This document shows, one piece after another, positions 48,904 through 58,041 of a stretch of 64,000 nucleotides of DNA (positions are counted from its first letter, which is position 1; every line of letters begins with the position of its first letter). The notes below the pieces were generated by a model. It did no database searches and was not told where the DNA came from. It was given only the letters and a program-made list of their open reading frames with translations. The DNA is from Stenotrophomonas sp. Ste86 (GTDB lineage Bacteria; Pseudomonadota; Gammaproteobacteria; Xanthomonadales; Xanthomonadaceae): positions 62,001 through 126,000 of the forward strand of contig NZ_JALJRW010000009.1 in NCBI RefSeq assembly GCF_024519465.1, written 5' to 3'. The position numbers were made by a program, and so were the translations under genes.

Positions 48904-49107
48904 TCAGCCCACCAGGAAGGTCACCCGCAGATTGACCCGCCACTCGGTGATGTTGCCCTCGCCATCGGTCACGACCTTGGTTTCATTGATCCAGGCGCCC
49001 TGGATACCCTTGACCGTCTCGGAGACCTTCTTCAGTCCACTGCGCACGGCGTCCTCGACGCTGGTCTTGGAGGAGGCATTGATCTCGATGATTTTGGCCA
49101 CTGACAT
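48904..49107 (-). CDS. Dodecin, flavin-binding small protein
   Basis: This 67-residue beta-alpha-beta protein starts [20 protein letters not shown]. It continues with the family motif [20 protein letters not shown] and [14 protein letters not shown]. Dodecins form hollow 12-mers that store or buffer flavins in the cytoplasm. The Trp of GAWINE stacks on the isoalloxazine ring. It is convergent with the P-loop kinase and divergent from aroK. Confidence 0.92.
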   Translation of the reverse strand: MSVAKIIEINASSKTSVEDAVRSGLKKVSETVKGIQGAWINETKVVTDGEGNITEWRVNLRVTFLVG

Positions 49108-49202
49108 GGGCACGCTCCGGCAACGCGCGGGACATTCCGCGCTCCCCACGATGGCGGCCTGCGCGTAAAGGCCGTGGCACGGAGATGTTAGGATCGCGGG
49201 TA

Positions 49203-49745
49203 ATGAATCCCGCCCCGAACCTGATCCTGATCGGCCCGATGGGCGCCGGCAAAACCTGCATCGGGCGTCGCCTGGCCGAGCGCTTCACGCTGGATTTCGT
49301 CGACGCCGACCAGGCCATCGTCGATGCCGCCGGCGCCAGCATCGCGACCATCTTCGAGCACTCCGGCGAAGCCGGCTTCCGCCAGCACGAACGCCAGGTG
49401 CTGCAGGCGCTGCTGGCCGGCCGCAACCAGCTGGTCTCCACCGGCGGCGGCGCGGTGCTGGATGCCGGCAATCGCCAGACCATCGCCGCGCACGGCTTTG
49501 TGGTGTACCTGCGGGTGAGTGTACCGGCCCAGCTGGAACGGCTGGCGCGCGACCGCACCCGTCCCCTGCTGCAGCGTCCGGACCGCGAACAGGTGCTGCA
49601 CGAGATGGCCGCGCTGCGCGACCCGCTCTACCGCGAGCTGGCCGACCTCACCCTGGACACCGACCTTTACACCCCCGCCGAGGCCACCGCGCAGCTGGTA
49701 CTGCGCCTGGCCGCGCAATGGCAGCGACAGGAAACACCCGCATGA
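49203..49745 (+). CDS. aroK: Shikimate kinase
   Basis: The 180 residues contain Walker [17 protein letters not shown], the shikimate-binding [24 protein letters not shown] and [13 protein letters not shown], and the lid [13 protein letters not shown]. It phosphorylates shikimate with ATP in aromatic amino acid synthesis. The ATG at 49203 is preceded by TAGGA at a longer distance. The stop overlaps the aroB start (ATGA), so the two are co-translated. Confidence 0.96.
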   Translation: MNPAPNLILIGPMGAGKTCIGRRLAERFTLDFVDADQAIVDAAGASIATIFEHSGEAGFRQHERQVLQALLAGRNQLVSTGGGAVLDAGNRQTIAAHGFVVYLRVSVPAQLERLARDRTRPLLQRPDREQVLHEMAALRDPLYRELADLTLDTDLYTPAEATAQLVLRLAAQWQRQETPA

Positions 49746-50851
49746 CCCCCGCCCCCCGCACCGTCGCCGTTGGCGGCGACACCCCCTACACCATCCACAT
49801 CGGCCCCAACCTGCTGGGCCAGGGCGCGCTGCTCGCCCAGCACGTGCGCGGCCGCCATGTGCTGCTGCTCAGCGATTCGTCGGTGGCGCCGCTATACCTG
49901 GCCGGGGTGAAATCGGCCCTGCTCGACGCACGCCCGGACCTGCTGATCGGCGAAATGGTGCTGCCGGCCGGCGAAGCCTCCAAGACCCTGGCCAACTTCG
50001 GCGCGGCGATCACCGCCCTGGCATCGCTGGGCGCCACCCGCGATGCCTGCGCCATGGCACTCGGCGGCGGCGTCGTCGGCGACCTGGCCGGCTTTGCCGC
50101 CGCCTGCTGGATGCGCGGGGTGGACTGCGTGCAGTTGCCGACCTCGCTGCTGGCGATGGTCGATTCCTCGGTCGGCGGCAAGACCGCCGTGGACATTCCC
50201 GAAGGCAAGAACCTGGTCGGCGCGTTCCACCCGCCGCGCGCGGTGATCGCCGACACTGCGGCCCTGCGCACCCTGCCGCCGCGCGAACTGCGCGCCGGGC
50301 TGGCCGAAGTGATCAAGTACGGCGCCATCGGCGATCCGCTGTTCTTCCGCTGGTTGCAGGCCGAACACGCCGCGCTGCTGGCCGGCGATGACGCCGCGTT
50401 GGCCCAGGCGATCGCGCGCAGTTGCGAACACAAGGCCGAGATCGTCGCCCGCGATCCACTGGAAAAGGGCGAACGCGCCCTGCTCAACCTCGGCCACACC
50501 TTCGGCCATGCCATCGAAACCGAACAGGGCTACGGCGCGCCCGGCAACGACAACCTCAACCATGGCGAAGCAGTCGCGGTGGGCATGGTGCTCGCTGCTC
50601 GCCTGTCCGCCCGGCTGGGCATGAGCAGCGAGGCCGACACCGACCAGCTGCGCGACCTGCTGCTGCGCTACGAACTGCCGGTGGAAATTCCCGCCGGTCT
50701 GGCGCCCGACGCGCTGCTGGCGCGCATGCGCCTGGACAAGAAGAACCTCGCCGGTCGGCTGCGCCTGGTGCTGTGGCGCGGCATCGGCCACGCCGAAGTG
50801 GTGGCCGACGTCGACGAAGCCGACGTCCTGACCGTGTTGGCCACCGGCTGA
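49742..50851 (+). CDS. aroB: 3-dehydroquinate synthase
   Basis: The gene encodes 369 residues. The NAD+ and metal-dependent enzyme converts DAHP to 3-dehydroquinate. Conserved are the NAD-binding [39 protein letters not shown] and the metal site with [11 protein letters not shown] and [11 protein letters not shown], then [10 protein letters not shown]. The start overlaps the aroK stop by 4 bases. Confidence 0.97.
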   Translation: MTPAPRTVAVGGDTPYTIHIGPNLLGQGALLAQHVRGRHVLLLSDSSVAPLYLAGVKSALLDARPDLLIGEMVLPAGEASKTLANFGAAITALASLGATRDACAMALGGGVVGDLAGFAAACWMRGVDCVQLPTSLLAMVDSSVGGKTAVDIPEGKNLVGAFHPPRAVIADTAALRTLPPRELRAGLAEVIKYGAIGDPLFFRWLQAEHAALLAGDDAALAQAIARSCEHKAEIVARDPLEKGERALLNLGHTFGHAIETEQGYGAPGNDNLNHGEAVAVGMVLAARLSARLGMSSEADTDQLRDLLLRYELPVEIPAGLAPDALLARMRLDKKNLAGRLRLVLWRGIGHAEVVADVDEADVLTVLATG

Positions 50852-50924
50852 GCCTGCGACCGTTCGCCGCAGGCACGGCGGGCCAGCACGGCCCGTCCCC
50901 GCGTTCGCGGCTACAATCGCGGTC

Positions 50925-51176
50925 ATGCGTGTCTTCCTGCAGCAACACCCCAGCGCCACCGAACCGGCGCGCTATCTCCAGCTGACCCTGCAACCGGATC
51001 TGTTCGGCGGCTGGGAACTGCTGCGTGAATCGGGCCTGGTCGGCGGTCGCGCGCAGCTGCGGCGCGAGCTGTTCCTGCAGGCTGAGCCGGCCCACCGCGC
51101 GTTCGAGAAGGCGCGCGATGCCCAGCTCCAGCGCGGCTACCAGATCACCTACACCAGTGGCGTCACGCCGCGCTGA
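50925..51176 (+). CDS. WGR-domain protein
   Basis: This 83-residue protein consists of a single WGR domain ([20 protein letters not shown], then [20 protein letters not shown] and [14 protein letters not shown]). WGR domains are known from bacterial and eukaryotic PARP and from DNA-ligase-like or nuclease contexts, where they bind nucleic acid. Here it stands alone between aroB and hemE. Function is unknown, but a stand-alone nucleic-acid binding role is the simplest inference. Confidence 0.85.
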   Translation: MRVFLQQHPSATEPARYLQLTLQPDLFGGWELLRESGLVGGRAQLRRELFLQAEPAHRAFEKARDAQLQRGYQITYTSGVTPR

Positions 51177-51238
51177 GCGCCGCAGCCCGTCGCTCCATCA
51201 CCCCGGCCCTGCGCCACCAGATTCCAAGGAAGCGTTGC

Positions 51239-52312
51239 ATGACCAGCCCCTCCCGCCATGATCGCCTGCTGCGCGCCCTGCGCCGCGAACCGGTGGACTG
51301 CACCCCCGTCTGGCTGATGCGCCAGGCCGGCCGATACCTGCCCGAATACCGCGCCACCCGCGGCAAGGCCGGCAGCTTCCTGGCCATGGCCAAGAACCCG
51401 GACATCGCCTGCGAAGTCACCCTGCAGCCGTTGCGTCGTTTCGACCTGGACGCGGCGATCCTGTTCTCCGACATCCTCACCATTCCCGATGCGATGGGCC
51501 TGGAGCTGTACTTCGTCGACGGCGAAGGCCCCAAGTTCCGCCACCCCGTGCGCGACGCTGCCGCCATCGCCAAGCTGGCCGTGCCGGACATGGAAACCGA
51601 GCTGCGCTACGTGATGGATGCAGTGCGCGTGATCCGCCGCGAGCTGGACGGCAAGGTGCCGCTGATCGGCTTCTCCGGCAGCCCGTGGACGCTGGCCTGC
51701 TACATGGTCGAAGGCGGCGGCAGCAAGGACTTCGCCCGCATCAAGGCCATGGCCCTGAACGAACCGGCCGCCCTGCACCAGCTGCTCTCGGTGGTCACCG
51801 ACGCGGTCATCGCCTACCTCGCCGCCCAACGTGCCGCCGGCGCCCAGGTGCTGCAGGTCTTCGACACCTGGGGCGGCGTGCTCAGCCCCGGCATGTACCG
51901 TGAATTCTCGCTGCGCTACCTCACCCGCATCGCCCAGGAACTCGAACGCGGCCAGGGCGACCAGCGCACGCCGCTGATCCTGTTCGGCAAGGGCACCGGC
52001 CTGCATTTGGGCGCACTGGCCGACACCGGCGCCGACGCCCTCGGCGTGGACTGGACCCTCGATCTGTCCGACGCGCTCGCCCGCACCGGCGGCCGCGTCG
52101 CCCTGCAAGGCAACCTGGACCCCGCCACCCTGTACGGCAACCCCGCGGCCATCGAACGCGCCGCCGCTCGGGTGCTCGACAGCTACGCCGACGGCAACGG
52201 CGGCTCCCGCGAAGGCCACGTATTCAACCTGGGCCACGGCATGTCCCCGGACATGAACCCCGAACACGTAGGCGTGCTGGTCGAGGCCGTGCACCGGTTG
52301 AGCAAGCGCTGA
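51239..52312 (+). CDS. hemE: Uroporphyrinogen decarboxylase
   Basis: This 357-residue cytoplasmic enzyme of haem synthesis converts uroporphyrinogen III to coproporphyrinogen III. The signature [16 protein letters not shown] near the N-terminus, the [15 protein letters not shown] strand with its catalytic Asp, [18 protein letters not shown] and the C-terminal [20 protein letters not shown] are conserved. ATG 51239 was chosen, 62 bases after the WGR gene. Confidence 0.97.
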   Translation: MTSPSRHDRLLRALRREPVDCTPVWLMRQAGRYLPEYRATRGKAGSFLAMAKNPDIACEVTLQPLRRFDLDAAILFSDILTIPDAMGLELYFVDGEGPKFRHPVRDAAAIAKLAVPDMETELRYVMDAVRVIRRELDGKVPLIGFSGSPWTLACYMVEGGGSKDFARIKAMALNEPAALHQLLSVVTDAVIAYLAAQRAAGAQVLQVFDTWGGVLSPGMYREFSLRYLTRIAQELERGQGDQRTPLILFGKGTGLHLGALADTGADALGVDWTLDLSDALARTGGRVALQGNLDPATLYGNPAAIERAAARVLDSYADGNGGSREGHVFNLGHGMSPDMNPEHVGVLVEAVHRLSKR

Positions 52313-52375
52313 TTGGTCTGCGCGGAGGGCAGCCGACCAACGGTCGGCTCTACCCCCAACCACCGCGCCGCCGGC

Positions 52376-52514
52376 CGTCACACCCAACCGCCCCACCGCG
52401 ACGGTCACGCCCAACCACATCCCAACCGGCGGTCACATCAAGCCACCGCGCAACCGGCGGTCACGCCCAAGCACACCGCAACCGCCGGTCACACCCAACG
52501 ACCCCGCCACCGGT
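52376..52514. repeat. Five contiguous copies of a degenerate ~28-bp unit
   Basis: Units begin GGTCAC(G/A)CCCAA and end (A)ACCGGC. They start at about 52376, 52403, 52431, 52459 and 52487, with 27-28 bases each and no spacers. Two more copies lie at 52655-52710. The unit does not encode a continuous protein repeat in any supported gene. Confidence 0.85.
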
Positions 52515-52654
52515 AGAGCCACCCCATGGGTGGCTACACGTAGAGCCGGAAAGAACAGCAGCCACGCGAGCCCGTGTATCGGTTGATGTAAGCGTTGATC
52601 GATCGGCGCCGAAGGCAGCCGACCAACGGTCGGCTCTACCCCGCACCATCCCAC

Positions 52655-52710
52655 AATCACACCCAACCACCTCGAAACCGGCGGTCACGCCCAACCATCC
52701 CGCAACCGGC
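52655..52710. repeat. Two further copies of the 28-bp unit
   Basis: TCACACCCAACCACC...AACCGGC, then GGTCACGCCCAACCATCC...AACCGGC, are separated from the main block by ~140 bases that contain SMAG-like hairpins. Confidence 0.8.
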
Positions 52711-52924
52711 TGGGCCACCCGATGAGTGGTTACCAGCAGCACCAAAAGAACAGCGGCCACGCATGGCGTGGCTCCACCGCTGTTGCCATGCACACCGACA
52801 GAGTATCGGGGCTGGCTCTCCAGCTTCTGAAACAACTTTGCCAATCCAGTCCACAACCCCATCTTGACCGCACCCTGATCCCGCATCGGCGATCATGTGC
52901 CCCTCGTTGATGAAGGTGCGCACG

Positions 52925-54328
52925 ATGACGACCAGCAGCTACGCCTCGATCCGGCCCCTGTTGTGGCTGGTATCGCTGGCGATCTTCATGCAGATGCTGG
53001 ACTCCACCATCGTCAACACCGCCCTCCCCGCCATGGCCCGCAGCCTCGGCGAAAGCCCCCTGCAGATGCAGTCGGTCGTTTTCAGCTACGCCCTCGCCGT
53101 GGCCACCTTCATCCCCGCCTCCGGCTGGATCGCTGACCGCTTCGGCACCCGGCGCACCTTCCTCGTTGCCATCATCCTGTTCACCCTCGGCTCGCTCGCC
53201 TGCGCCCTCGCCCAGACCCTGCACCAGCTCGTCGGCGCACGCGTCCTGCAGGGCGTCGGCGGCGCCATGCTGCTCCCCGTCGGCCGCCTCGCCGTCATGC
53301 GCTCGGTCTCGCGCGAAGAGTTCCTCCGCGCCATGAGCTTCATCGCCATCCCCGCCCTCATCGGCCCGCTCATCGGCCCCACCCTCGGCGGCTGGCTGGT
53401 CGAAGTCGCCTCCTGGCACTGGGTCTTCCTGATCAACCTGCCCATCGGCGTCATCGGCTACATCGCCGCCATGAACGTCATGCCCGACCACTACGCCGAG
53501 CATCGCACCCGCTTCGACCTGGCCGGCTACCTCATGCTCGCCTTCGGCATGGTCGTGCTTTCCCTCGCCCTGGACGGCATCTCCGGCATGGCCACCCCGC
53601 ACGCCCTGGTCATGCTCATGACCGTCGCCGGGCTGGCCGCCCTCGTCGGCTACTGGCTGCACGCGGCCAATTCCACCGCACCGCTGTTCTCGCTGGCCCT
53701 GTTCCACGTGCCCAGCTACCGCATCGGCATCCTCGGCAACCTGTTCTCGCGTATCGGCAGCAGCGCCATGCCCCTGCTCATCCCGCTGCTGCTGCAGGTC
53801 GGCATGGGCATGAGCCCGATGAATGCCGGCCTGCTCATGATCCCCGTCGCCGCCGCCGGCATGCTCTCCAAGCGCTACGCCGTCAAACTGGTCGAACGCT
53901 TCGGCTACCGAAGGGTGCTGATGGTCAATACCGTGCTGGTCGGCTTGGCAATGGCCAGTTTCATCTTCATGACACCTGGCCAGCCACTGTGGGTGCGCAT
54001 CGTCCAATTGGCCCTGTTCGGCGCGGTGAACTCGCTGCAGTTCACCGTCATGAACACCGTGACCCTGCGCGATCTCGACCGCGATTTCGCCAGCTCGGGC
54101 AACAGCCTGCTGTCGATGGTGATGATGCTCGCCACGGGCTTCGGCGCCGCTGCGGCCGGCAGCCTGCTGGCCGCGTTCGACCACCTGGATGCCCTGCGCG
54201 GCGCCACCGCCGCCCTGCACGCCACCTTCGTCTGCGTCGGCGCCATCACCCTCACCTCCACGCTGATCTTCTGGCAGCTGCCCGACACCCGCCCCTCCCC
54301 GCGCGATGTGGAAGAGGTCGCTGAGTAG
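52925..54328 (+). CDS. DHA2-family MFS drug exporter (EmrB/MdtD-like)
   Basis: This 467-residue protein has ~13-14 transmembrane segments. Diagnostic are the TM1 motif MLDSTIVNTALPAMARSL, motif A ADRFGTRRTFL, and motif C GPLIGPTLGGWLVEVASW. The shortened length matches MdtD-like members. It exports drugs or other compounds by proton antiport. ATG 52925 has GAAGGTG in front. It sits behind the repeat-rich gap and is convergent with the hybrid kinase operon. No EmrA-type adaptor is seen. Confidence 0.9.
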   Translation: MTTSSYASIRPLLWLVSLAIFMQMLDSTIVNTALPAMARSLGESPLQMQSVVFSYALAVATFIPASGWIADRFGTRRTFLVAIILFTLGSLACALAQTLHQLVGARVLQGVGGAMLLPVGRLAVMRSVSREEFLRAMSFIAIPALIGPLIGPTLGGWLVEVASWHWVFLINLPIGVIGYIAAMNVMPDHYAEHRTRFDLAGYLMLAFGMVVLSLALDGISGMATPHALVMLMTVAGLAALVGYWLHAANSTAPLFSLALFHVPSYRIGILGNLFSRIGSSAMPLLIPLLLQVGMGMSPMNAGLLMIPVAAAGMLSKRYAVKLVERFGYRRVLMVNTVLVGLAMASFIFMTPGQPLWVRIVQLALFGAVNSLQFTVMNTVTLRDLDRDFASSGNSLLSMVMMLATGFGAAAAGSLLAAFDHLDALRGATAALHATFVCVGAITLTSTLIFWQLPDTRPSPRDVEEVAE

Positions 54329-54388
54329 CATCGACCGTTGATCCGGTGATCAGCACGCGGTCCTTGGCCCGGTGGCCTGCCCCGCCGC

Positions 54389-57300
54389 TTAGCCGCGCGC
54401 CGTGCGCAACGCCCGCGCGATCGCCTCCACCAGCAGCTCACCGGTCACCGGCTTGCGCAGGAAGCCCTGCATGCCCGCCGCGCGCACCTGCTGCTCGATG
54501 CCCGGGTCGGTACGCGCGGTCACGGCGATCATCGGCATCTCGTAGCCCTGGTTGTGCAGGTGCCCGGCCAATTCGATCCCGCCCAGCCCGGGCAGGTCCA
54601 GGTCCAGCAGCACCACGTCGAACGGCGTCTCGCTGACCTCACGCAGCGCCGCCAGCGCGTGCTCGGCATGCACCACCTGATGCCCGCGCGCGCCGAGCAG
54701 CCCGCTGATCACACTGGCCACGGTCGCATCGTCTTCCACCAGCAGAATCCGCATCGGCGGCAGCTGCTGGCCGTCGCCGCCCCCTGCGAAGCCGGCCGGC
54801 GCGGCGACAATATGCAGCGGCAGCGGCAAGGTCAGGCTGAAACAGGTGCCCACCCCCAGTTGGCTCTCGATACCGACCTGACCCTGCATCGCCAGCGCAA
54901 GCTCCCGGCAAATTGCCAGCCCCAGCCCGCTGCCACCATATTGCGCGGCCGTCCGCGCGCCATCGGCCTGCTCGAAACGGCGGAACAGCCGCTGCTGTTG
55001 ATCGCTGCTGATCCCCGGGCCCGTATCGGAAACCTCGAAGTACACCCCGCGATCGGCAGACAAGGTCATCGCCTTCAGGCGTACCTCGCCGTGCGTGGTG
55101 AACTTGACCGCATTGCCCAGCAGGTTGAGCAGGATCTGTCGCACCCGCACCGCATCGCCGACGCTGCCCAGACCCTTCGGCAACTGGTTGTCGACCACGA
55201 AACGCAGTTGCTTCTGCTCGGCCAGCGCCGCCATCAGGGTGCACACGTCGTCGACCAGGTTGTTCACGTCGAACGGCTCGGCCTGCAGCTGCAACCGTCC
55301 CGATTCGATCCGTGCCAGATCCAGCGCATCGTTGACCAGGTGCAGCAGGTGTTCGCCGGCATGCCGGATCGATGCGGTCCAGCTGCGCTGCTGCGGATCC
55401 AGCGCCGAGCCCAGCAACAGCTCGCTCATGCCCAGCACGCCGGTCATCGGCGTGCGTACTTCATGGCCCAGGTTGGCCAGGAAGCGGGTCTTGGCGGCCG
55501 AGGCCTGCTCGGCCAGTTCCTGCTTCTGCAACGCCAGCTGGTACGCGTGCTTGCGTTGCAGGCGACGCCGATACAGCCACGCGAACAGACTCATCAGCAG
55601 CAACGCCAACGAGGTCAACACCAGCAGGCCCGACAAACTGCGCCACCACGGCGGCTGCACCCGGAATTCCAGCGACTGCACCCGCGACCACACCTGGTCG
55701 GCCGAGCGCGCCTGCACCTCCAGGCGGTAACTGCCCGGTGGCAGGCGCGAGAACACCCGCTCGCCAGCCGGGCCGACGTCCACCCAATCCGGGTCGTAAC
55801 CGGCCAGTCGGTAGCGATAGCTGTTGGACGAGGAATCGGCGAAGGACAGCAACCGCGCGACGATGCGCAGGTCGCGATCGGCGTCGGCGATTTCCAGCGG
55901 GGTGAGATGGGTCAGGTCGGCCACGCGGTCGCCGCGCCGCACCTCCACCCGTTCGATCACCAGCGGTGCACGCCGGTTGGACGGCCGCACCTGGCGCGGA
56001 TCGAACACCACCACGCCGGCCGGCGTACCGCCGACGATGCGGCCGCTGGCGGTACGGGTCAAGGTGCTGCGGCGGAACTCCTGGCTGGGCAGGCCATCGT
56101 GCACGCCATACAGACGCACGTTGCCCATCTGCGGATCGACCCGGATCAGGCCACGCGCACTGGCCGCCCAGACCACGCCCTGCGCATCCACCACCAGCCC
56201 GGTCGCCGAGACGTCCGGATAGCCCGCACCGCCGCCGATGACCGCCTGCAGCAGCAGCCGGCCGTTCTGCCAGCGGTACTGGCCCAGCCGTCCTTCCTGG
56301 GACAGCCACACGCTGTCGTCGGCGGCGGTGGCCACCGCATGGATCGCGCCCGGTGGCGCGCCGGGGACCGGCTCGAACCGCGACCGCGCCGGCACCCAGT
56401 GCAGCAGCCCCTGGTTGGTCGCTGCCCACAGGTGGTCCTCGCTGCCGCACATCAGGTCGAGCGCGATCTGCCCCTCCGCCAGTCCCGCATGTCCGGCGGC
56501 AATGCGGTGCAGTACCCGACCTTCCAGATCGCGCTGTTGCAGTCCGGTCGACGCGGCGCTCCACAGCCGTCCGCCATCGCACAGCGCCAGCGATTCGATC
56601 TGCCCCTCCATCGCCGCATCCACCGCCGCGTCGTTGCCCCACCGCCGCAACGCTGCCTCCTTCGGGTCGTAGCGCAACAACGCATCGCGCGAACCGATCC
56701 AGACCCGCCCCAGCGCGTCTTCCTTCACCGATTGCAGCCATTGGTTGCCGTCCACCCAGGTACGGTGCTGCGCCACGCGGCCGGTGACCGGGTCGAACTT
56801 GTCCAGCGCCCCGTGCGTGCCCACCGTCCACACCCCGCCATCGGCGGCGGCAGACATGCCCAGCACGTAGCCGTTGCGTAGCGAGGACGGATCATCTTCC
56901 AGCCGCGACAACACCGAGAACTGCCACCAGCGCGGCAGCAGGTGCCACAGGCCGCTGTTGGTGCTGGCCAGCCAGATCCCGCCCTCACGGTCCTCGTAGG
57001 CACCGGTCCAGTTCGGTCGCACCTGGCCGCGCGCCACGGCGCTGTACAACGGCACCTGCTGAAACTGGTTGTCGTAGGCGCGGCCCAACCCGGAGCGGGT
57101 ATCGAGCCAGTAGCCGCCCTGTTCGTCGCGCAGCATCATGCCCAGGATCTGGTCACGCGCATCGACCTTCCACGGCGCCGGCTCGATGCGTCCATCCGGA
57201 CGCCGCACCACCACCCCGGCATTGGTGGCCACCCACAGGCTGCCGTCGAGCTCGGCGGTAAGGCCGTTGATCAGCTGTTCGTGCAGATAGCGGCTGGACA

Positions 57301-57919
57301 CCCGCTCGAAATCATGCCCGGTCCAGCGCGCCAACCCGGCCTTGGTCCCCACCCAGAGGCTGCCGTCGCGGGTAGTCGCCAATTGCGTAACCGAGGCGGA
57401 CGGCAGGCTGCGTGGATTGCCATGCTCGGGCATGAAACGGGTGACCTTGCCATTGCGGTCGAGCCGGTGCAGGCCGCCTTCATAGGTGCCGAACCAGACC
57501 GTGCCATCGGCGGTGGAGGTAATGCTCCAGATCGTGTTGCTGCCGATCACCGGGTGGCTGGCGCGGTCGAAGAAACGCAGCTCGCGCCGATCGGCCGACA
57601 TCATCGCCAGTCCGGCGTTTTCGGTGCCGATCCACAGCTGGTTGCGCGCATCCACGTGCACGCTCCACACATGGTTGTCGCGCAGCCCATCCTCGGCACG
57701 CCACACCCGGTAGTTGCGCCCGTCGTAACGGGCCAGGCCGTCGTTGGTGGCGATCCACAGGTACCCGTAGCCGTCTTCGGCCATGCGATTGACCGTGTTG
57801 GACGGCAATCCGTCGAACACGGTGAGCTGGCGGGGTGTCGGCGGCACGGGCTGCGCGTGGCCGAGCAGCGGCCAGAGCCATGCGATCCCGATCAGGAGCA
57901 GCCAACGCAAAGGCACCAC
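54389..57919 (-). CDS. Hybrid histidine kinase with beta-propeller sensor (copy 1, intact)
   Basis: The protein has 1176 residues. A signal (VPLRWLLLIGIAWLWPLLGHAQ) precedes a periplasmic two-component-regulator propeller of many ~45-residue repeats (GLPSNTVNRMAEDGYGYLWI, DGSLWVGT...). A Y_Y_Y domain follows (YRYRLAGYDPDWVDV), then one TM (about 790-810). A histidine kinase follows with His819 in NLGHEVRTP, N-box LLNLLGNAVKF, G-boxes DTGPGI and GGSGLGLAI. A receiver ends it, with the acidic pair (LVEDD), Asp1106 (LLDLDLPG) and Lys (LRKPVTG). I chose GTG 57919, with GGGAG 8 bases upstream and the signal peptide directly after; an ATG at 58009 has no ribosome binding site. It has no DNA-binding output domain, so the phosphate must pass to another protein. 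The ligand is unknown. Confidence 0.92.
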   Translation of the reverse strand: MVPLRWLLLIGIAWLWPLLGHAQPVPPTPRQLTVFDGLPSNTVNRMAEDGYGYLWIATNDGLARYDGRNYRVWRAEDGLRDNHVWSVHVDARNQLWIGTENAGLAMMSADRRELRFFDRASHPVIGSNTIWSITSTADGTVWFGTYEGGLHRLDRNGKVTRFMPEHGNPRSLPSASVTQLATTRDGSLWVGTKAGLARWTGHDFERVSSRYLHEQLINGLTAELDGSLWVATNAGVVVRRPDGRIEPAPWKVDARDQILGMMLRDEQGGYWLDTRSGLGRAYDNQFQQVPLYSAVARGQVRPNWTGAYEDREGGIWLASTNSGLWHLLPRWWQFSVLSRLEDDPSSLRNGYVLGMSAAADGGVWTVGTHGALDKFDPVTGRVAQHRTWVDGNQWLQSVKEDALGRVWIGSRDALLRYDPKEAALRRWGNDAAVDAAMEGQIESLALCDGGRLWSAASTGLQQRDLEGRVLHRIAAGHAGLAEGQIALDLMCGSEDHLWAATNQGLLHWVPARSRFEPVPGAPPGAIHAVATAADDSVWLSQEGRLGQYRWQNGRLLLQAVIGGGAGYPDVSATGLVVDAQGVVWAASARGLIRVDPQMGNVRLYGVHDGLPSQEFRRSTLTRTASGRIVGGTPAGVVVFDPRQVRPSNRRAPLVIERVEVRRGDRVADLTHLTPLEIADADRDLRIVARLLSFADSSSNSYRYRLAGYDPDWVDVGPAGERVFSRLPPGSYRLEVQARSADQVWSRVQSLEFRVQPPWWRSLSGLLVLTSLALLLMSLFAWLYRRRLQRKHAYQLALQKQELAEQASAAKTRFLANLGHEVRTPMTGVLGMSELLLGSALDPQQRSWTASIRHAGEHLLHLVNDALDLARIESGRLQLQAEPFDVNNLVDDVCTLMAALAEQKQLRFVVDNQLPKGLGSVGDAVRVRQILLNLLGNAVKFTTHGEVRLKAMTLSADRGVYFEVSDTGPGISSDQQQRLFRRFEQADGARTAAQYGGSGLGLAICRELALAMQGQVGIESQLGVGTCFSLTLPLPLHIVAAPAGFAGGGDGQQLPPMRILLVEDDATVASVISGLLGARGHQVVHAEHALAALREVSETPFDVVLLDLDLPGLGGIELAGHLHNQGYEMPMIAVTARTDPGIEQQVRAAGMQGFLRKPVTGELLVEAIARALRTARG

Positions 57920-58041
57920 CAGTGGATCTCCCGACTCTGTCCGTGGATGCTCGCCAGGGTTGCGACCGCACCGCAGCGCGGTGGGCCGAGCCTGGGGCCA
58001 GGTCCGCATGGTAAACGGTTCGCTGCGTGGCGACGATCCAC

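Larger units (their letters stand above)
52313..52924. other. Repeat-rich intergenic region between hemE and the DHA2 exporter
   Basis: About 610 bases without a supported gene. Besides the 28-bp units it holds SMAG-like hairpins: AGCCGACCAACGGTCGGCT at 52331, GTAGAGCCACCCCATGGGTG at 52513, AGCCGACCAACGGTCGGCT again near 52618, GGCCACCCGATGAGTGGTTA near 52713 and GCCACGCATGGCGTGGCT near 52756. The promoter of the exporter is presumably in the last ~100 bases. I see no clear -10/-35 pair. Confidence 0.75.

Noticed and set aside
52376-52710. CRISPR array
   Set aside because: Repeats are contiguous and degenerate, with no unique spacers, and no cas genes are visible.
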